From DASRFR01 sp035651455 (GTDB taxonomy: Bacteria; Acidobacteriota; Terriglobia; Terriglobales; Acidobacteriaceae): a DNA stretch of 51,168 nucleotides. Position 1 is the first letter of the stretch. The number at the start of each line of letters is the position of its first letter. Shown one piece after another: positions 15,760 to 22,844 of the stretch. The notes below the pieces were generated by a model, which saw nothing but the letters and a program-made list of their open reading frames with translations, was not told the DNA's origin and searched no databases. Both the position numbers and the translations under genes were made by a program. Location: NCBI GenBank assembly GCA_035651455.1, contig DASRFR010000014.1:1-51168 (forward strand). The letters run 5' to 3'.

Positions 15760-17550
15760 ATGCATGACATGTCACAGGCGGGTGTGCATCACCACGCGCC
15801 TCCTAAAGGTTTCATCAAGAACTATGTTTTCAGCCTTGACCACAAGGTTATAGGCAAGCAGTACTACAGTCTGGCCCTGGTGGCCGTATTCATCGCCATG
15901 GTTCTGTCCTGGATCATGCGCCTGCACCTCGGTTGGAGCACTCTGGCGATTCCCGGACTGCAGTTGCTTTCGAAGAACGGCGCGCCCGGCGGCGTGCTCA
16001 CGCCCGAATACTACCTGCAGTTGATGACCATGCACGGAACCATCATGGTTTTCTTCGTGCTCACTACCGCTCCGTTTGCGGGATTCGGCAATTATTTCCT
16101 GCCGATCCAGGTGGGTGCTGAAGACATGCCCTTCCCCCATTTCAACATGATGTCGTTCTGGGTGACCTTCGTCGCCTTCTGCGTGGCCATTGCGGCGTTC
16201 TTCGTCGGCGACGGGCCGCCACTCGCGGGATGGACTTCCTACGCCCCGCTCAGTGCCGTGGGTGCGATTGCCGGGCCGGGCCAGGGTTCCGGGCAAGTGT
16301 TGTGGGCCGCATCGGTGGCTATCTTTTGCATCGGCCAGTTGTTGGGCTCGTTAAATTTCATTACCACCACCCTCGATATGCGCTGCCGTGGCATGAGTCT
16401 TTGGCGGCTTCCCTTAACGGTCTGGGCTTGGTTCATCACCTCCGTCATGGGCTTGACCGCCTTTGCCGTTCTTATGCCAGCCTGCATTTTGCTGATCCTC
16501 GATCATGTTGCCGGGACCAGCTTCTTCGTTCCTTCCAATCTCGTCATCAGCGATCAATTGGTGCCACACTCGGGTGGATCTACGCTGCTGTGGCAGCATC
16601 TGTTCTGGTTTTTCGGCCATCCCGAGGTTTATATTGCGATCGTGCCCGGACTGGGCGTGGTTTCGCATGTGCTCATTGCAAACATGCGGCGCCCACTGCT
16701 CAGCCATCGCGTGCTGGTGTATTCAATGGGTGCGCTGGCGGTCCTCAGCTACATGGTGTATGGCCACCACATGTTCGTCAGCGGCATGAACCCATACTCC
16801 TCGATCGCTTTCTCCTTCCCCACACTGATCATCACGATTCCATCAACGATTGTCGTGCTGATCTGGATTGGCAGCTTGTATGGTTCGAAGCTGAGAATCA
16901 ACTGCGCCTCGCTGTTTGCTCTCGGGTTCATCTCCATGTTCGTCAGCGGTGGCGTCAGTGGCTTCTTCCTGGCGCAGCCTTCGATCGACATCATCCTGCA
17001 TGCCACCTATTTCGTCGTCGGTCACTTCCATCTGGTAATGGCCGTGGCGGCGATCTTCGGCATTTTTGCCGGAACTTACTTCTGGTTCCCAAAGCTCAGC
17101 GGCCGCATGATGAACGAATCTATCGGCAAAGTGCATTTCTGGATCACCTTCGTCGGCGCCTATTGCATCTTCATGCCGTTCCATTACCTGGGTATGGCAG
17201 GAAATGTTCGACGCTATCAGGCGTTTGTAGACGACTACCTCCAACCCCTCATTCCACTGCACCGCTTCATCACCGTGGCCGCCATCATTACGGGCGTGGC
17301 GCAATTCCTCTTCCTCTACAACCTGATTCACAGCTGGTATAAAGGTGAGAAAGCGCCCCTCAATCCCTGGGAAGCAACTTCTCTGGAGTGGAGCACTCCG
17401 TCATCCCCGCCGCCGTTCGATAACTTCGGAGGTAAACATCCGGTGGTTTACCACGATCCATATCAGTACGGCGTCGAAAGCTCGACTGGAGATTACGTCA
17501 TGCAGGATTCTCCGGAACAGGTTCCCGAGACCATGGGAGATGAGAAGTAG
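15760..17550 (+). CDS. coxA: Cytochrome c oxidase subunit I (heme-copper oxygen reductase)
   Basis: A 596-residue catalytic subunit with about 12 helices. It has the low-spin heme His in MTMHGTIM, the CuB ligands H287 and H336-H337 (YGHHMF), the heme ligands in VVGHFHLVM, and the cross-linking Tyr291 within HPEVY. Glu289 and Asp122 of the D proton channel are present, so the A1-type motif is kept. Compared without gaps with Rhodobacter-type subunit I, the K-channel Lys is Val365 (PSTIVVLIW against PTGIKIFSW) and the Asp after the Mg-site His is Ala415 (HATY against HDTY). About 70 C-terminal residues form a soluble tail. The initiation ATG follows an AGAGGTG ribosome binding site. Confidence 0.95.
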   Translation: MHDMSQAGVHHHAPPKGFIKNYVFSLDHKVIGKQYYSLALVAVFIAMVLSWIMRLHLGWSTLAIPGLQLLSKNGAPGGVLTPEYYLQLMTMHGTIMVFFVLTTAPFAGFGNYFLPIQVGAEDMPFPHFNMMSFWVTFVAFCVAIAAFFVGDGPPLAGWTSYAPLSAVGAIAGPGQGSGQVLWAASVAIFCIGQLLGSLNFITTTLDMRCRGMSLWRLPLTVWAWFITSVMGLTAFAVLMPACILLILDHVAGTSFFVPSNLVISDQLVPHSGGSTLLWQHLFWFFGHPEVYIAIVPGLGVVSHVLIANMRRPLLSHRVLVYSMGALAVLSYMVYGHHMFVSGMNPYSSIAFSFPTLIITIPSTIVVLIWIGSLYGSKLRINCASLFALGFISMFVSGGVSGFFLAQPSIDIILHATYFVVGHFHLVMAVAAIFGIFAGTYFWFPKLSGRMMNESIGKVHFWITFVGAYCIFMPFHYLGMAGNVRRYQAFVDDYLQPLIPLHRFITVAAIITGVAQFLFLYNLIHSWYKGEKAPLNPWEATSLEWSTPSSPPPFDNFGGKHPVVYHDPYQYGVESSTGDYVMQDSPEQVPETMGDEK

Positions 17551-17579
17551 AGGCACAATTTGTACAGGGGGTAGTCGTC

Positions 17580-18263
17580 ATGGCAACCACAGTTCACGAA
17601 CCGCCACGAATTCAAGCCGCTCGCGAGCCTAACCGGCCTGCGAGCAACTCCGGAAACGGAGGATGGCGGAACGTTGCTCCGGCAGGTGGAGACCTGCGCA
17701 AAGTGGGCGACCGTTCCCCCGCCCCGGGGTCAACCGGTATCTGGGTGGTGCTCTTCGCCATCTCAATGACATTCGCGGCGTTTACTAGCGCATTGGTCGT
17801 GCGTCAAGGTGGCTCTACTGACTGGCGCTCGTTCCGTTTGCCTTGGGTTCTGTACCTCGACACGGGCATATTGTTGTTCAGTAGTGTGAGCCTGGAAATC
17901 GCTCGCAAGCGCGTCGCGGCCTACATGGGCGGCCTCCGCAGTCAGGTTTCTAATCCCGCGCGCTGGCTGTACGCGACGCTGTTTTTGGGATTGTTCTTCG
18001 TGGTCGGTCAGTATGCCGCCTGGATGCAATTGAGGGCGCAAGGACTTTATCTCGCCACCAATCCCAGTAGTTCCTTTTTCTACGTGCTCACCGCTGCGCA
18101 TGGCCTTCACGTGCTAGGAGGACTAGCCGGTCTAGTCTATGTAATCGCCAAATTACACGGCTCTATGTTGCGTCGAACCACTCTGGATTTTGCTTCGCGG
18201 TACTGGCATTTCATGGATGCACTGTGGCTGTATCTGCTGTTGCTGTTATGGATCAAGTTCTAG
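17580..18263 (+). CDS. coxC: Heme-copper oxidase subunit III (first copy)
   Basis: A 227-residue protein with about five membrane helices after a 55-residue soluble, Pro/Gly-rich N-terminus. Family features are WVVLFAISMTFAAFTSALVVR in the first helix (with the -F-A-F- spacing of subunit III), the Trp-rich DWRSFRLP loop, the helix with FLGLFFVVGQYAAW, the HGLHVLGG motif (His on the fourth helix) and the C-terminal FASRYWHFMDALWLYLLLLLW. Subunit III stabilises the oxidase and proton uptake. It starts 29 bases after coxA and ends 16 bases before the next gene. A GGGGG-containing ribosome binding site precedes the ATG. Confidence 0.9.
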   Translation: MATTVHEPPRIQAAREPNRPASNSGNGGWRNVAPAGGDLRKVGDRSPAPGSTGIWVVLFAISMTFAAFTSALVVRQGGSTDWRSFRLPWVLYLDTGILLFSSVSLEIARKRVAAYMGGLRSQVSNPARWLYATLFLGLFFVVGQYAAWMQLRAQGLYLATNPSSSFFYVLTAAHGLHVLGGLAGLVYVIAKLHGSMLRRTTLDFASRYWHFMDALWLYLLLLLWIKF

Positions 18264-18279
18264 GCTCAAAGGAGGCTTT

Positions 18280-18918
18280 GTGAGCCAAGCCGATATAACC
18301 ATGTCAGGGCACGGCGTGGGGCACGCGGGAGTCATGGAAGAGCCCGCGTTTTCCGTTCCTGCCAAGAAAATGGCAATTTGGCTGTTCATCATTGCTGACG
18401 CCGCCACATTCGCCGGCTGCCTTGTGGCGTACGGGTTCCTGCGCAACGGCACCGCGAATTGGCCCACTCCTTTCAAGTTCTCTCCCACGGTCGTCAACGC
18501 CATGGTCATGACATTTATCCTCATCAGCAGCAGCTTGACCATGCTCCTGGGAGTGCGCGCGGCGAAAGCCGGAGACAAACCCTCTGCTCTCCGCTGGACG
18601 ATCATTACCGCGGTCTTGGGGATCATCTTCGCCATCCTTCACATTCGCGAATGGCTCGGAATGATTGGCGAGGGTGCCACGTTGTTCCATAATCCCTGGG
18701 GCACGCCCCTTTTTGGCGCTTCCTTTTTCAGCATTACCGGGTTGCACCTCACTCACGTGGTCGGCGGAGTCATTGCTCTGTTTGCCGTCGCGGCCAAGTA
18801 CCGCAGCGGCCGCTACAAGTCCGACGATCTCGAGGTCATGGGGCTGTATTGGCACTTTGTGGACCTGGTCTGGATGTTCGTCGTGCCCTTCATTTACCTG
18901 ATGAATGTGACTCTCTAA
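18280..18918 (+). CDS. Heme-copper oxidase subunit III-like (second copy)
   Basis: A 212-residue, five-helix protein of the same superfamily: KMAIWLFIIADAATFAGCLVAYGFLR, ILISSSLTMLLGVRAA, FAILHIREW, the GLHLTHVVGG motif and VMGLYWHFVDLVWMFVVPFIYL. Tandem subunit III genes occur in several oxidase operons, where one copy may act as a structural homologue or as part of a fused complex. The GTG at 18280 has AAAGGAGG just upstream, slightly close; an ATG at 18301 is the alternative. The first copy lacks the long LHIREW loop, so the two are not simple duplicates. Confidence 0.88.
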   Translation: MSQADITMSGHGVGHAGVMEEPAFSVPAKKMAIWLFIIADAATFAGCLVAYGFLRNGTANWPTPFKFSPTVVNAMVMTFILISSSLTMLLGVRAAKAGDKPSALRWTIITAVLGIIFAILHIREWLGMIGEGATLFHNPWGTPLFGASFFSITGLHLTHVVGGVIALFAVAAKYRSGRYKSDDLEVMGLYWHFVDLVWMFVVPFIYLMNVTL

Positions 18919-18936
18919 ATTCGGGGGAGCAGAATT

Positions 18937-19293
18937 ATGCATACACCAGACGTACAGAAGACCGACGCGGCCGCTCAATACGTGGACACCATCGGCAAGT
19001 ACATCGCTATCTATCTCTGCATCCTGGTGCTCGCAGCGTTGCAGTTTTACATCGCTTATCAGCACATCGATGGCTCACAGAAATTCGCGCGCATGTTCTT
19101 CGTAGCCTTCGCCGAAGCGGGGCTGGCGGTCATGTTCTTCATGCATCTTTGGGCGGAGAAGCGCGGCTTCCTTCTGTTCGTGGCGATATTTACAATCTTC
19201 GTGACCCTGGCTATGCAGTATTCGTGGCCCGACAGTTATCGCATGGAATTAGGCGCTCCTAATTCACAGCCCAAGGCGGGAGCGGTGCAGTGA
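18937..19293 (+). CDS. Cytochrome c oxidase subunit IV-like small membrane protein
   Basis: A 118-residue protein with three hydrophobic helices: KYIAIYLCILVLAALQFY, RMFFVAFAEAGLAVMFFMHL and LFVAIFTIFVTLAMQYS. The middle helix carries the AEAGLAVMFFMHLW pattern of the prokaryotic COX4 family (short oxidase subunit IV, CoxD/CyoD-like), often needed for assembly of the CuB site. It lies 18 bases after the second subunit III gene, with GGGGGAG before the ATG. Confidence 0.88.
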   Translation: MHTPDVQKTDAAAQYVDTIGKYIAIYLCILVLAALQFYIAYQHIDGSQKFARMFFVAFAEAGLAVMFFMHLWAEKRGFLLFVAIFTIFVTLAMQYSWPDSYRMELGAPNSQPKAGAVQ

Positions 19294-19303
19294 GGTAATC
19301 AGT

Positions 19304-19570
19304 ATGCGTACTCGAGCGCTGGCTCGTGTCTGTCTTGTGGTTGTCGCAGCCCTCATCGTGCTGACCTTGCCCGCGAGAGCGCAGAGCTGCGCCCTTTGCT
19401 ACACCCAGGCTGCTTCCGCGGGCGCGCGCATGATTCAAGCTTTGAAGAGCGGCATTTTAATCCTGATCGTTCCGCCCACACTCGCGTCAGTGGGCCTGAT
19501 CGGCGTCCTTTACCACAAACGCAACCAGTTCGCAGACTCGGAACAGCAGCTGGCCGATCGCAAATGGTGA
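19304..19570 (+). CDS. Small exported CxxC membrane protein at the end of the oxidase cluster
   Basis: An 88-residue protein with a cleavable signal (LVVVAALIVLTLPARA), a mature start QSCALCYTQAASAG with a CxxC pair (about residues 28-31), then one transmembrane helix (GILILIVPPTLASVGLIGVLYH) and a short charged tail. It begins 10 bases after the subunit IV gene and so belongs to the same unit. I do not know an assigned function. The CxxC facing the periplasm and its place in the operon suggest a role in copper or heme delivery or in electron transfer, which is inference. Confidence 0.72.
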   Translation: MRTRALARVCLVVVAALIVLTLPARAQSCALCYTQAASAGARMIQALKSGILILIVPPTLASVGLIGVLYHKRNQFADSEQQLADRKW

Positions 19571-19713
19571 GTTGCAGCTTCAACGACGGCCGCGTTTGAT
19601 CTGACTGCCGTCCACGCCCACAAGTTCCTTCCCATCTTCACCCGGTCGGCTACAATCGTCGTCGCCCCATTGACAGCTTGTGAGTGGAACTCAACCGTGG
19701 CTCGGATCCTCTT

Positions 19714-20889
19714 ATGCGAAGACAAAAAGGCAATCTCCTCCTCATCGCTATGTTCCTTTTCAGTGCTTGCATCATTCCAGCTGTCGCTCAGCCTGTCGCC
19801 GGAGCTGCGACTTCCGGCTCCCGGGTATCGCGAACTCCGCCCATGGGGTGGAATAGTTGGAATAAGTTTGCTTGCAATGTAAGCGAGCAGCTCATTCGTG
19901 AGACCGCCGATGCCATGATCAGCACCGGAATGCATACAGCGGGATACGAATACGTGAACATCGATGATTGTTGGCAGGTCAGTCGCGATGCCGCGGGCAG
20001 CATCGTTGCCGACCCGCAGCATTTTCCCTCGGGCATCAAGGCACTTGCCGATTATGTTCATGCGAAAGGCCTGAAGCTGGGCATCTACACCGATGCAGGC
20101 CGGATGACTTGCCAGAAGCGCCCCGGCAGTTTCGAGCATGAGAAGCAAGATATCGACACTTATGCGACATGGGGCGTCGATTACGTCAAGGTAGACTGGT
20201 GTTTTGCCGAAGGCCTCGACCCCGAGACTCAGTATGAGAAATTTAAGCAGGCCATCGCTCAGGCGAGCCGCCCCATGGTGTTCAGCATCTGCAACTGGGG
20301 CGTAGACGCACCATGGACCTGGGGGCCGCGCACCGGCAATCTCTGGCGCACGACCGGCGATATCAGCGATAACTACGATCGCATGTCGGTCATCGGCTTC
20401 TCGCAAAACGGACTGGAGAAGTTTGCCGGGCCCGGACACTGGAACGATCCTGACATGTTGGAAGTGGGGAATGGAGGCATGCACCATGATGAATACGTCA
20501 CCCACATGTCGCTGTGGGTGCTCCTCGCCGCACCCTTGTTGGCCGGCAATGACCTGCGCAGCATGGACTCCGACACCAAAGCGATGCTTACCAATCCGGA
20601 AGTCATTGCTATCGATCAGGATTTGAAAGGCGTTCAGGCGCACCGGGTTTGGGACGAAGGCCCGCTGGAAATCTGGGCCAGGCCGCTGGCAGACGGCAGC
20701 CAGGCCGTTGGCCTCTTCAATCGCGGCGAGTCCACCTTGCCGATTAAATTCCTCTTGAAGTCGATTGGCTGGGGAGCTTCAGCACACTTGCGCGACTTAT
20801 GGCAGCACCAGGACCTCGGGAGGGTGCGGGAGTCTTACACGGATGAGGTCCCCAAGCACGGCGCAGTTTTGCTGAAAATCTCAAAGTAG
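19714..20889 (+). CDS. Secreted alpha-galactosidase, GH27 family
   Basis: A 391-residue exported glycoside hydrolase that removes terminal alpha-galactosyl groups from galacto-oligosaccharides and polymers. The signal peptide (NLLLIAMFLFSACIIPAVAQP) precedes the conserved RTPPMGWNSWN start of the family. The nucleophile is D161 in YVKVDWC and the acid/base is D216 in WRTTGDI; GHWNDPDMLEVGN and LLAAPLLAGNDLR are also family motifs. The C-terminal beta domain includes WARPLADGSQAVGLFNR. I use the ATG at 19714; an in-frame GTG lies 30 bases upstream. It has its own transcription unit or reads through from the cox cluster (143-base gap, no clear terminator). Confidence 0.94.
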   Translation: MRRQKGNLLLIAMFLFSACIIPAVAQPVAGAATSGSRVSRTPPMGWNSWNKFACNVSEQLIRETADAMISTGMHTAGYEYVNIDDCWQVSRDAAGSIVADPQHFPSGIKALADYVHAKGLKLGIYTDAGRMTCQKRPGSFEHEKQDIDTYATWGVDYVKVDWCFAEGLDPETQYEKFKQAIAQASRPMVFSICNWGVDAPWTWGPRTGNLWRTTGDISDNYDRMSVIGFSQNGLEKFAGPGHWNDPDMLEVGNGGMHHDEYVTHMSLWVLLAAPLLAGNDLRSMDSDTKAMLTNPEVIAIDQDLKGVQAHRVWDEGPLEIWARPLADGSQAVGLFNRGESTLPIKFLLKSIGWGASAHLRDLWQHQDLGRVRESYTDEVPKHGAVLLKISK

Positions 20890-20917
20890 TTTCCGCACAA
20901 TCTCGCAAGGAGTCACC

Positions 20918-21997
20918 ATGCTTGCTCGTGTAACGGCTCTATTTCTCCTGATCAATTGTTCGCTTCTGGCGGCTCCAGCGGAAGCTCCGCAACTGCCCAA
21001 GCCTGACGAAGCCGACTACATCGTCCACAACTTCCGCTTCCGTTCCGGTGAAGTGCTTCCCGAGTTGAAGCTTCATTACGCGACCTACGGCAAGCCCCTG
21101 ACCGACGCCAAGGGGAATATCACCAATGCGGTCATGGTCCTGCATGGAACCACCGGGTCCGGACAGCAATTCGTCGGCGAACGCTTCGCCGGCGCCCTTT
21201 TTGGACCCGGACAGTTGTTGGATATCAATCGGTATTTCATCATCCTTCCCGACTCTATTGGCCATGGCCAGTCCAGCAAACCGAGTGACGGTCTCCGCGC
21301 CCATTTCCCCCACTACGACTACCAGGACATGATCGAAGCGCAACACCTACTGCTCACAGGGGCCCTGAAGGTTAATCACCTCCGTCTGCTCATGGGTACG
21401 TCGATGGGGTGCATGCACTCTTGGCTCTGGACGGAAACGTATCCCGACTTCGTGGACGCGGCTATGCCTCTGGCTTGCCTTCCTGTGCAGATCGCAGGCC
21501 GCAACCGCATGATGCGCAAGATGATCATAGATGCAATCCGCGCCGATCTTGAATGGATGAATGGCGACTACAAGCAGCAGCCACATGGCCTCGTGGAGGC
21601 CGTTCACATTATCATGATCATGGGAAGCAGCCCATTACAGATGCAGAAGCTTTATCCCACGCGTGATGAGGCGGACGCGTACCTGGAAAAAACCGAGAAG
21701 ACGGCGCTGGAGCATTACGACGCAAACGACGTGCTTTATGCCTTCGACGCCTCCCGAAACTATGATCCTTCCCCTGCCCTTGAAACCATCAAGGTTCCTG
21801 TTATGTTCGTGAACTCAGCGGACGACATGATTAATCCCCCAGAACTTGGAATCGCTGAGCGGGAGATCAAGAATGTGAAACGCGGGCGCTTTGTTTTGTT
21901 GCCGATCACCGATCAAACCCGTGGTCACGGTACCCACACCCTGCCCGCCATTTGGCACCAGTACCTGGCACAGCTCCTTGCCGAGAGCGGCAGATAA
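20918..21997 (+). CDS. Exported alpha/beta hydrolase of the homoserine acetyltransferase (MetX) family
   Basis: A 359-residue protein with an N-terminal signal (LFLLINCSLLAAPAEA). The fold matches MetX-like hydrolases: LHYATYGKP, VMVLHGTTGSG as the oxyanion region, the nucleophile S162 in MGTSMGCMHSW, the acid in NSADDMINPP and His in RGHGTHTLP. True MetX is cytoplasmic and makes O-acetylhomoserine. The export signal and shortened lid argue for a hydrolase or an esterase on another substrate. It lies 28 bases after the alpha-galactosidase on the same strand with AAGGAG before the ATG, so the two are probably cotranscribed and may act on acylated plant sugars. Confidence 0.85.
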   Translation: MLARVTALFLLINCSLLAAPAEAPQLPKPDEADYIVHNFRFRSGEVLPELKLHYATYGKPLTDAKGNITNAVMVLHGTTGSGQQFVGERFAGALFGPGQLLDINRYFIILPDSIGHGQSSKPSDGLRAHFPHYDYQDMIEAQHLLLTGALKVNHLRLLMGTSMGCMHSWLWTETYPDFVDAAMPLACLPVQIAGRNRMMRKMIIDAIRADLEWMNGDYKQQPHGLVEAVHIIMIMGSSPLQMQKLYPTRDEADAYLEKTEKTALEHYDANDVLYAFDASRNYDPSPALETIKVPVMFVNSADDMINPPELGIAEREIKNVKRGRFVLLPITDQTRGHGTHTLPAIWHQYLAQLLAESGR

Positions 21998-22147
21998 CGG
22001 TTACGGTGACCGAAAGTTCAATACAGCAAAAACCTGATTGATTGAAAGAAAAGCACGCGAGATACTGCAAAAGTCTCCGAAGCGGGAACCGTCTGTGCTG
22101 TAGACAAGGTCAGTAGGAAGCGCCGCTTTCCTTTTCGAGGGGTGTTC

Positions 22148-22348
22148 ATGTCTAACCAATATCGCGACTTCGGTCAGCTCTACCGGGCAGCATTTGCCGA
22201 ACAGGATCCGAACAAGAAGAGTCAGCTTCTCACCGCAGTGCAGAAAGTGATTGCCGAATGGGAAGCGCTACCCTCCGGTGAAACCCTCCCACACCGTTTT
22301 ACCGCTCAATTGCAACCCTCCTTGCCTGTAAACCGTCAGCTCGCCTGA
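22148..22348 (+). CDS. Small hypothetical protein
   Basis: A 66-residue protein with a good ribosome binding site (GAGGGG, 6 bases before ATG). The sequence is helical and charged (YRDFGQLYRAAFAEQDPNKK, then QKVIAEWEALPSGE) without Cys, membrane or signal segments. I do not recognise a family. Two helices and a Pro-rich tail are all that can be seen. It is separated from blaI by 117 bases that contain the blaI promoter and operator. Confidence 0.6.
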   Translation: MSNQYRDFGQLYRAAFAEQDPNKKSQLLTAVQKVIAEWEALPSGETLPHRFTAQLQPSLPVNRQLA

Positions 22349-22397
22349 TTTCCCTCGTGTAATCCGCGCCGTTTGGCAACTTGTGGGTGGCAAGATA

Positions 22398-22415
22398 CAA
22401 CTAAATAATTAGTTG
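22398..22415. promoter_or_regulatory. BlaI-type operator upstream of blaI
   Basis: Perfect palindrome with arms CAACTAA (22398-22404) and TTAGTTG (22409-22415) around ATAA. The inner core is ACTA-N6-TAGT, the same half-sites and spacing as the staphylococcal bla/mec operators (TACTA...TAGTA). The right arm covers the first bases of the predicted -35, so binding would shut off the blaI promoter. A second copy lies at 24249. Confidence 0.82.
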
Positions 22416-22441
22416 ACGTTCGATTGCCTTTTCCGTCTAAT
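22413..22441 (+). promoter_or_regulatory. Predicted promoter of blaI-blaR1
   Basis: TTGACG (22413-22418), a 17-base spacer and TCTAAT (22436-22441), 5 of 6 matches to consensus at both hexamers. The start codon GTG lies at 22466, preceded by AGGAGG. Confidence 0.65.
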
Positions 22442-22465
22442 TAAATAAGCAGGAGGCTTGCAGAA

Positions 22466-22843
22466 GTGCCGCCCCAGAGGTCGCTTACGCTCACCGAGGC
22501 TGAACTCAGGCTTATGGATATCCTGTGGCAACGCGGGCCCTCTACTGTCCAGCAGGTTCTCGACGGCCTTCAGGGAAAGCCGGCGTTGGCCTACAACTCC
22601 GTGCTCACCACCATTCGCATCCTCGAGCAAAAAGGATACGTGAAGCATGTCAAGGACGGTCGTGCGCACGTTTACATGCCCGTGGTTGACCGCAAGGAAG
22701 CAACCCAGTCAGAGGTAAGGCGACTGGTGAGCCGATTTTTCGCCAATTCCCATGAGCAACTCGTGCTGAATGTATTGCAGGACAACTCCATTGATTCTGA
22801 AGAGTTGACGCGTCTCCGCAAGATGCTGGAGGAGAGCAAGTAG
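22466..22843 (+). CDS. blaI: BlaI/MecI family transcriptional repressor
   Basis: A 125-residue winged-helix repressor. The N-terminal domain has LTEAELRLMDILWQRGPSTVQQVL and the recognition helix region ALAYNSVLTTIRILEQKGYVKH, then RAHVYMPVVDRKEAT, the pattern of BlaI/MecI. The C-terminal dimerisation part includes FFANSHEQLVLNVL. These repressors are inactivated by cleavage when their BlaR1 sensor is triggered; the cleavage site is not identified here. The GTG start has AGGAGG 9 bases upstream. blaR1 begins 1 base after its stop, so the two are cotranscribed. Matching operators lie before this gene and before htrA. Confidence 0.95.
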   Translation: MPPQRSLTLTEAELRLMDILWQRGPSTVQQVLDGLQGKPALAYNSVLTTIRILEQKGYVKHVKDGRAHVYMPVVDRKEATQSEVRRLVSRFFANSHEQLVLNVLQDNSIDSEELTRLRKMLEESK

Positions 22844-22844
22844 C

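Noticed and set aside
16230..17342. Long plus-strand frame inside coxA in another phase
   Set aside because: Lies wholly within a clear coxA gene; the translation is rich in Cys, His and Arg as expected of an out-of-phase shadow.
19510..20643. Long minus-strand frame opposite the alpha-galactosidase (377 codons)
   Set aside because: Shadow of the GH27 gene; no start signal or protein motifs.
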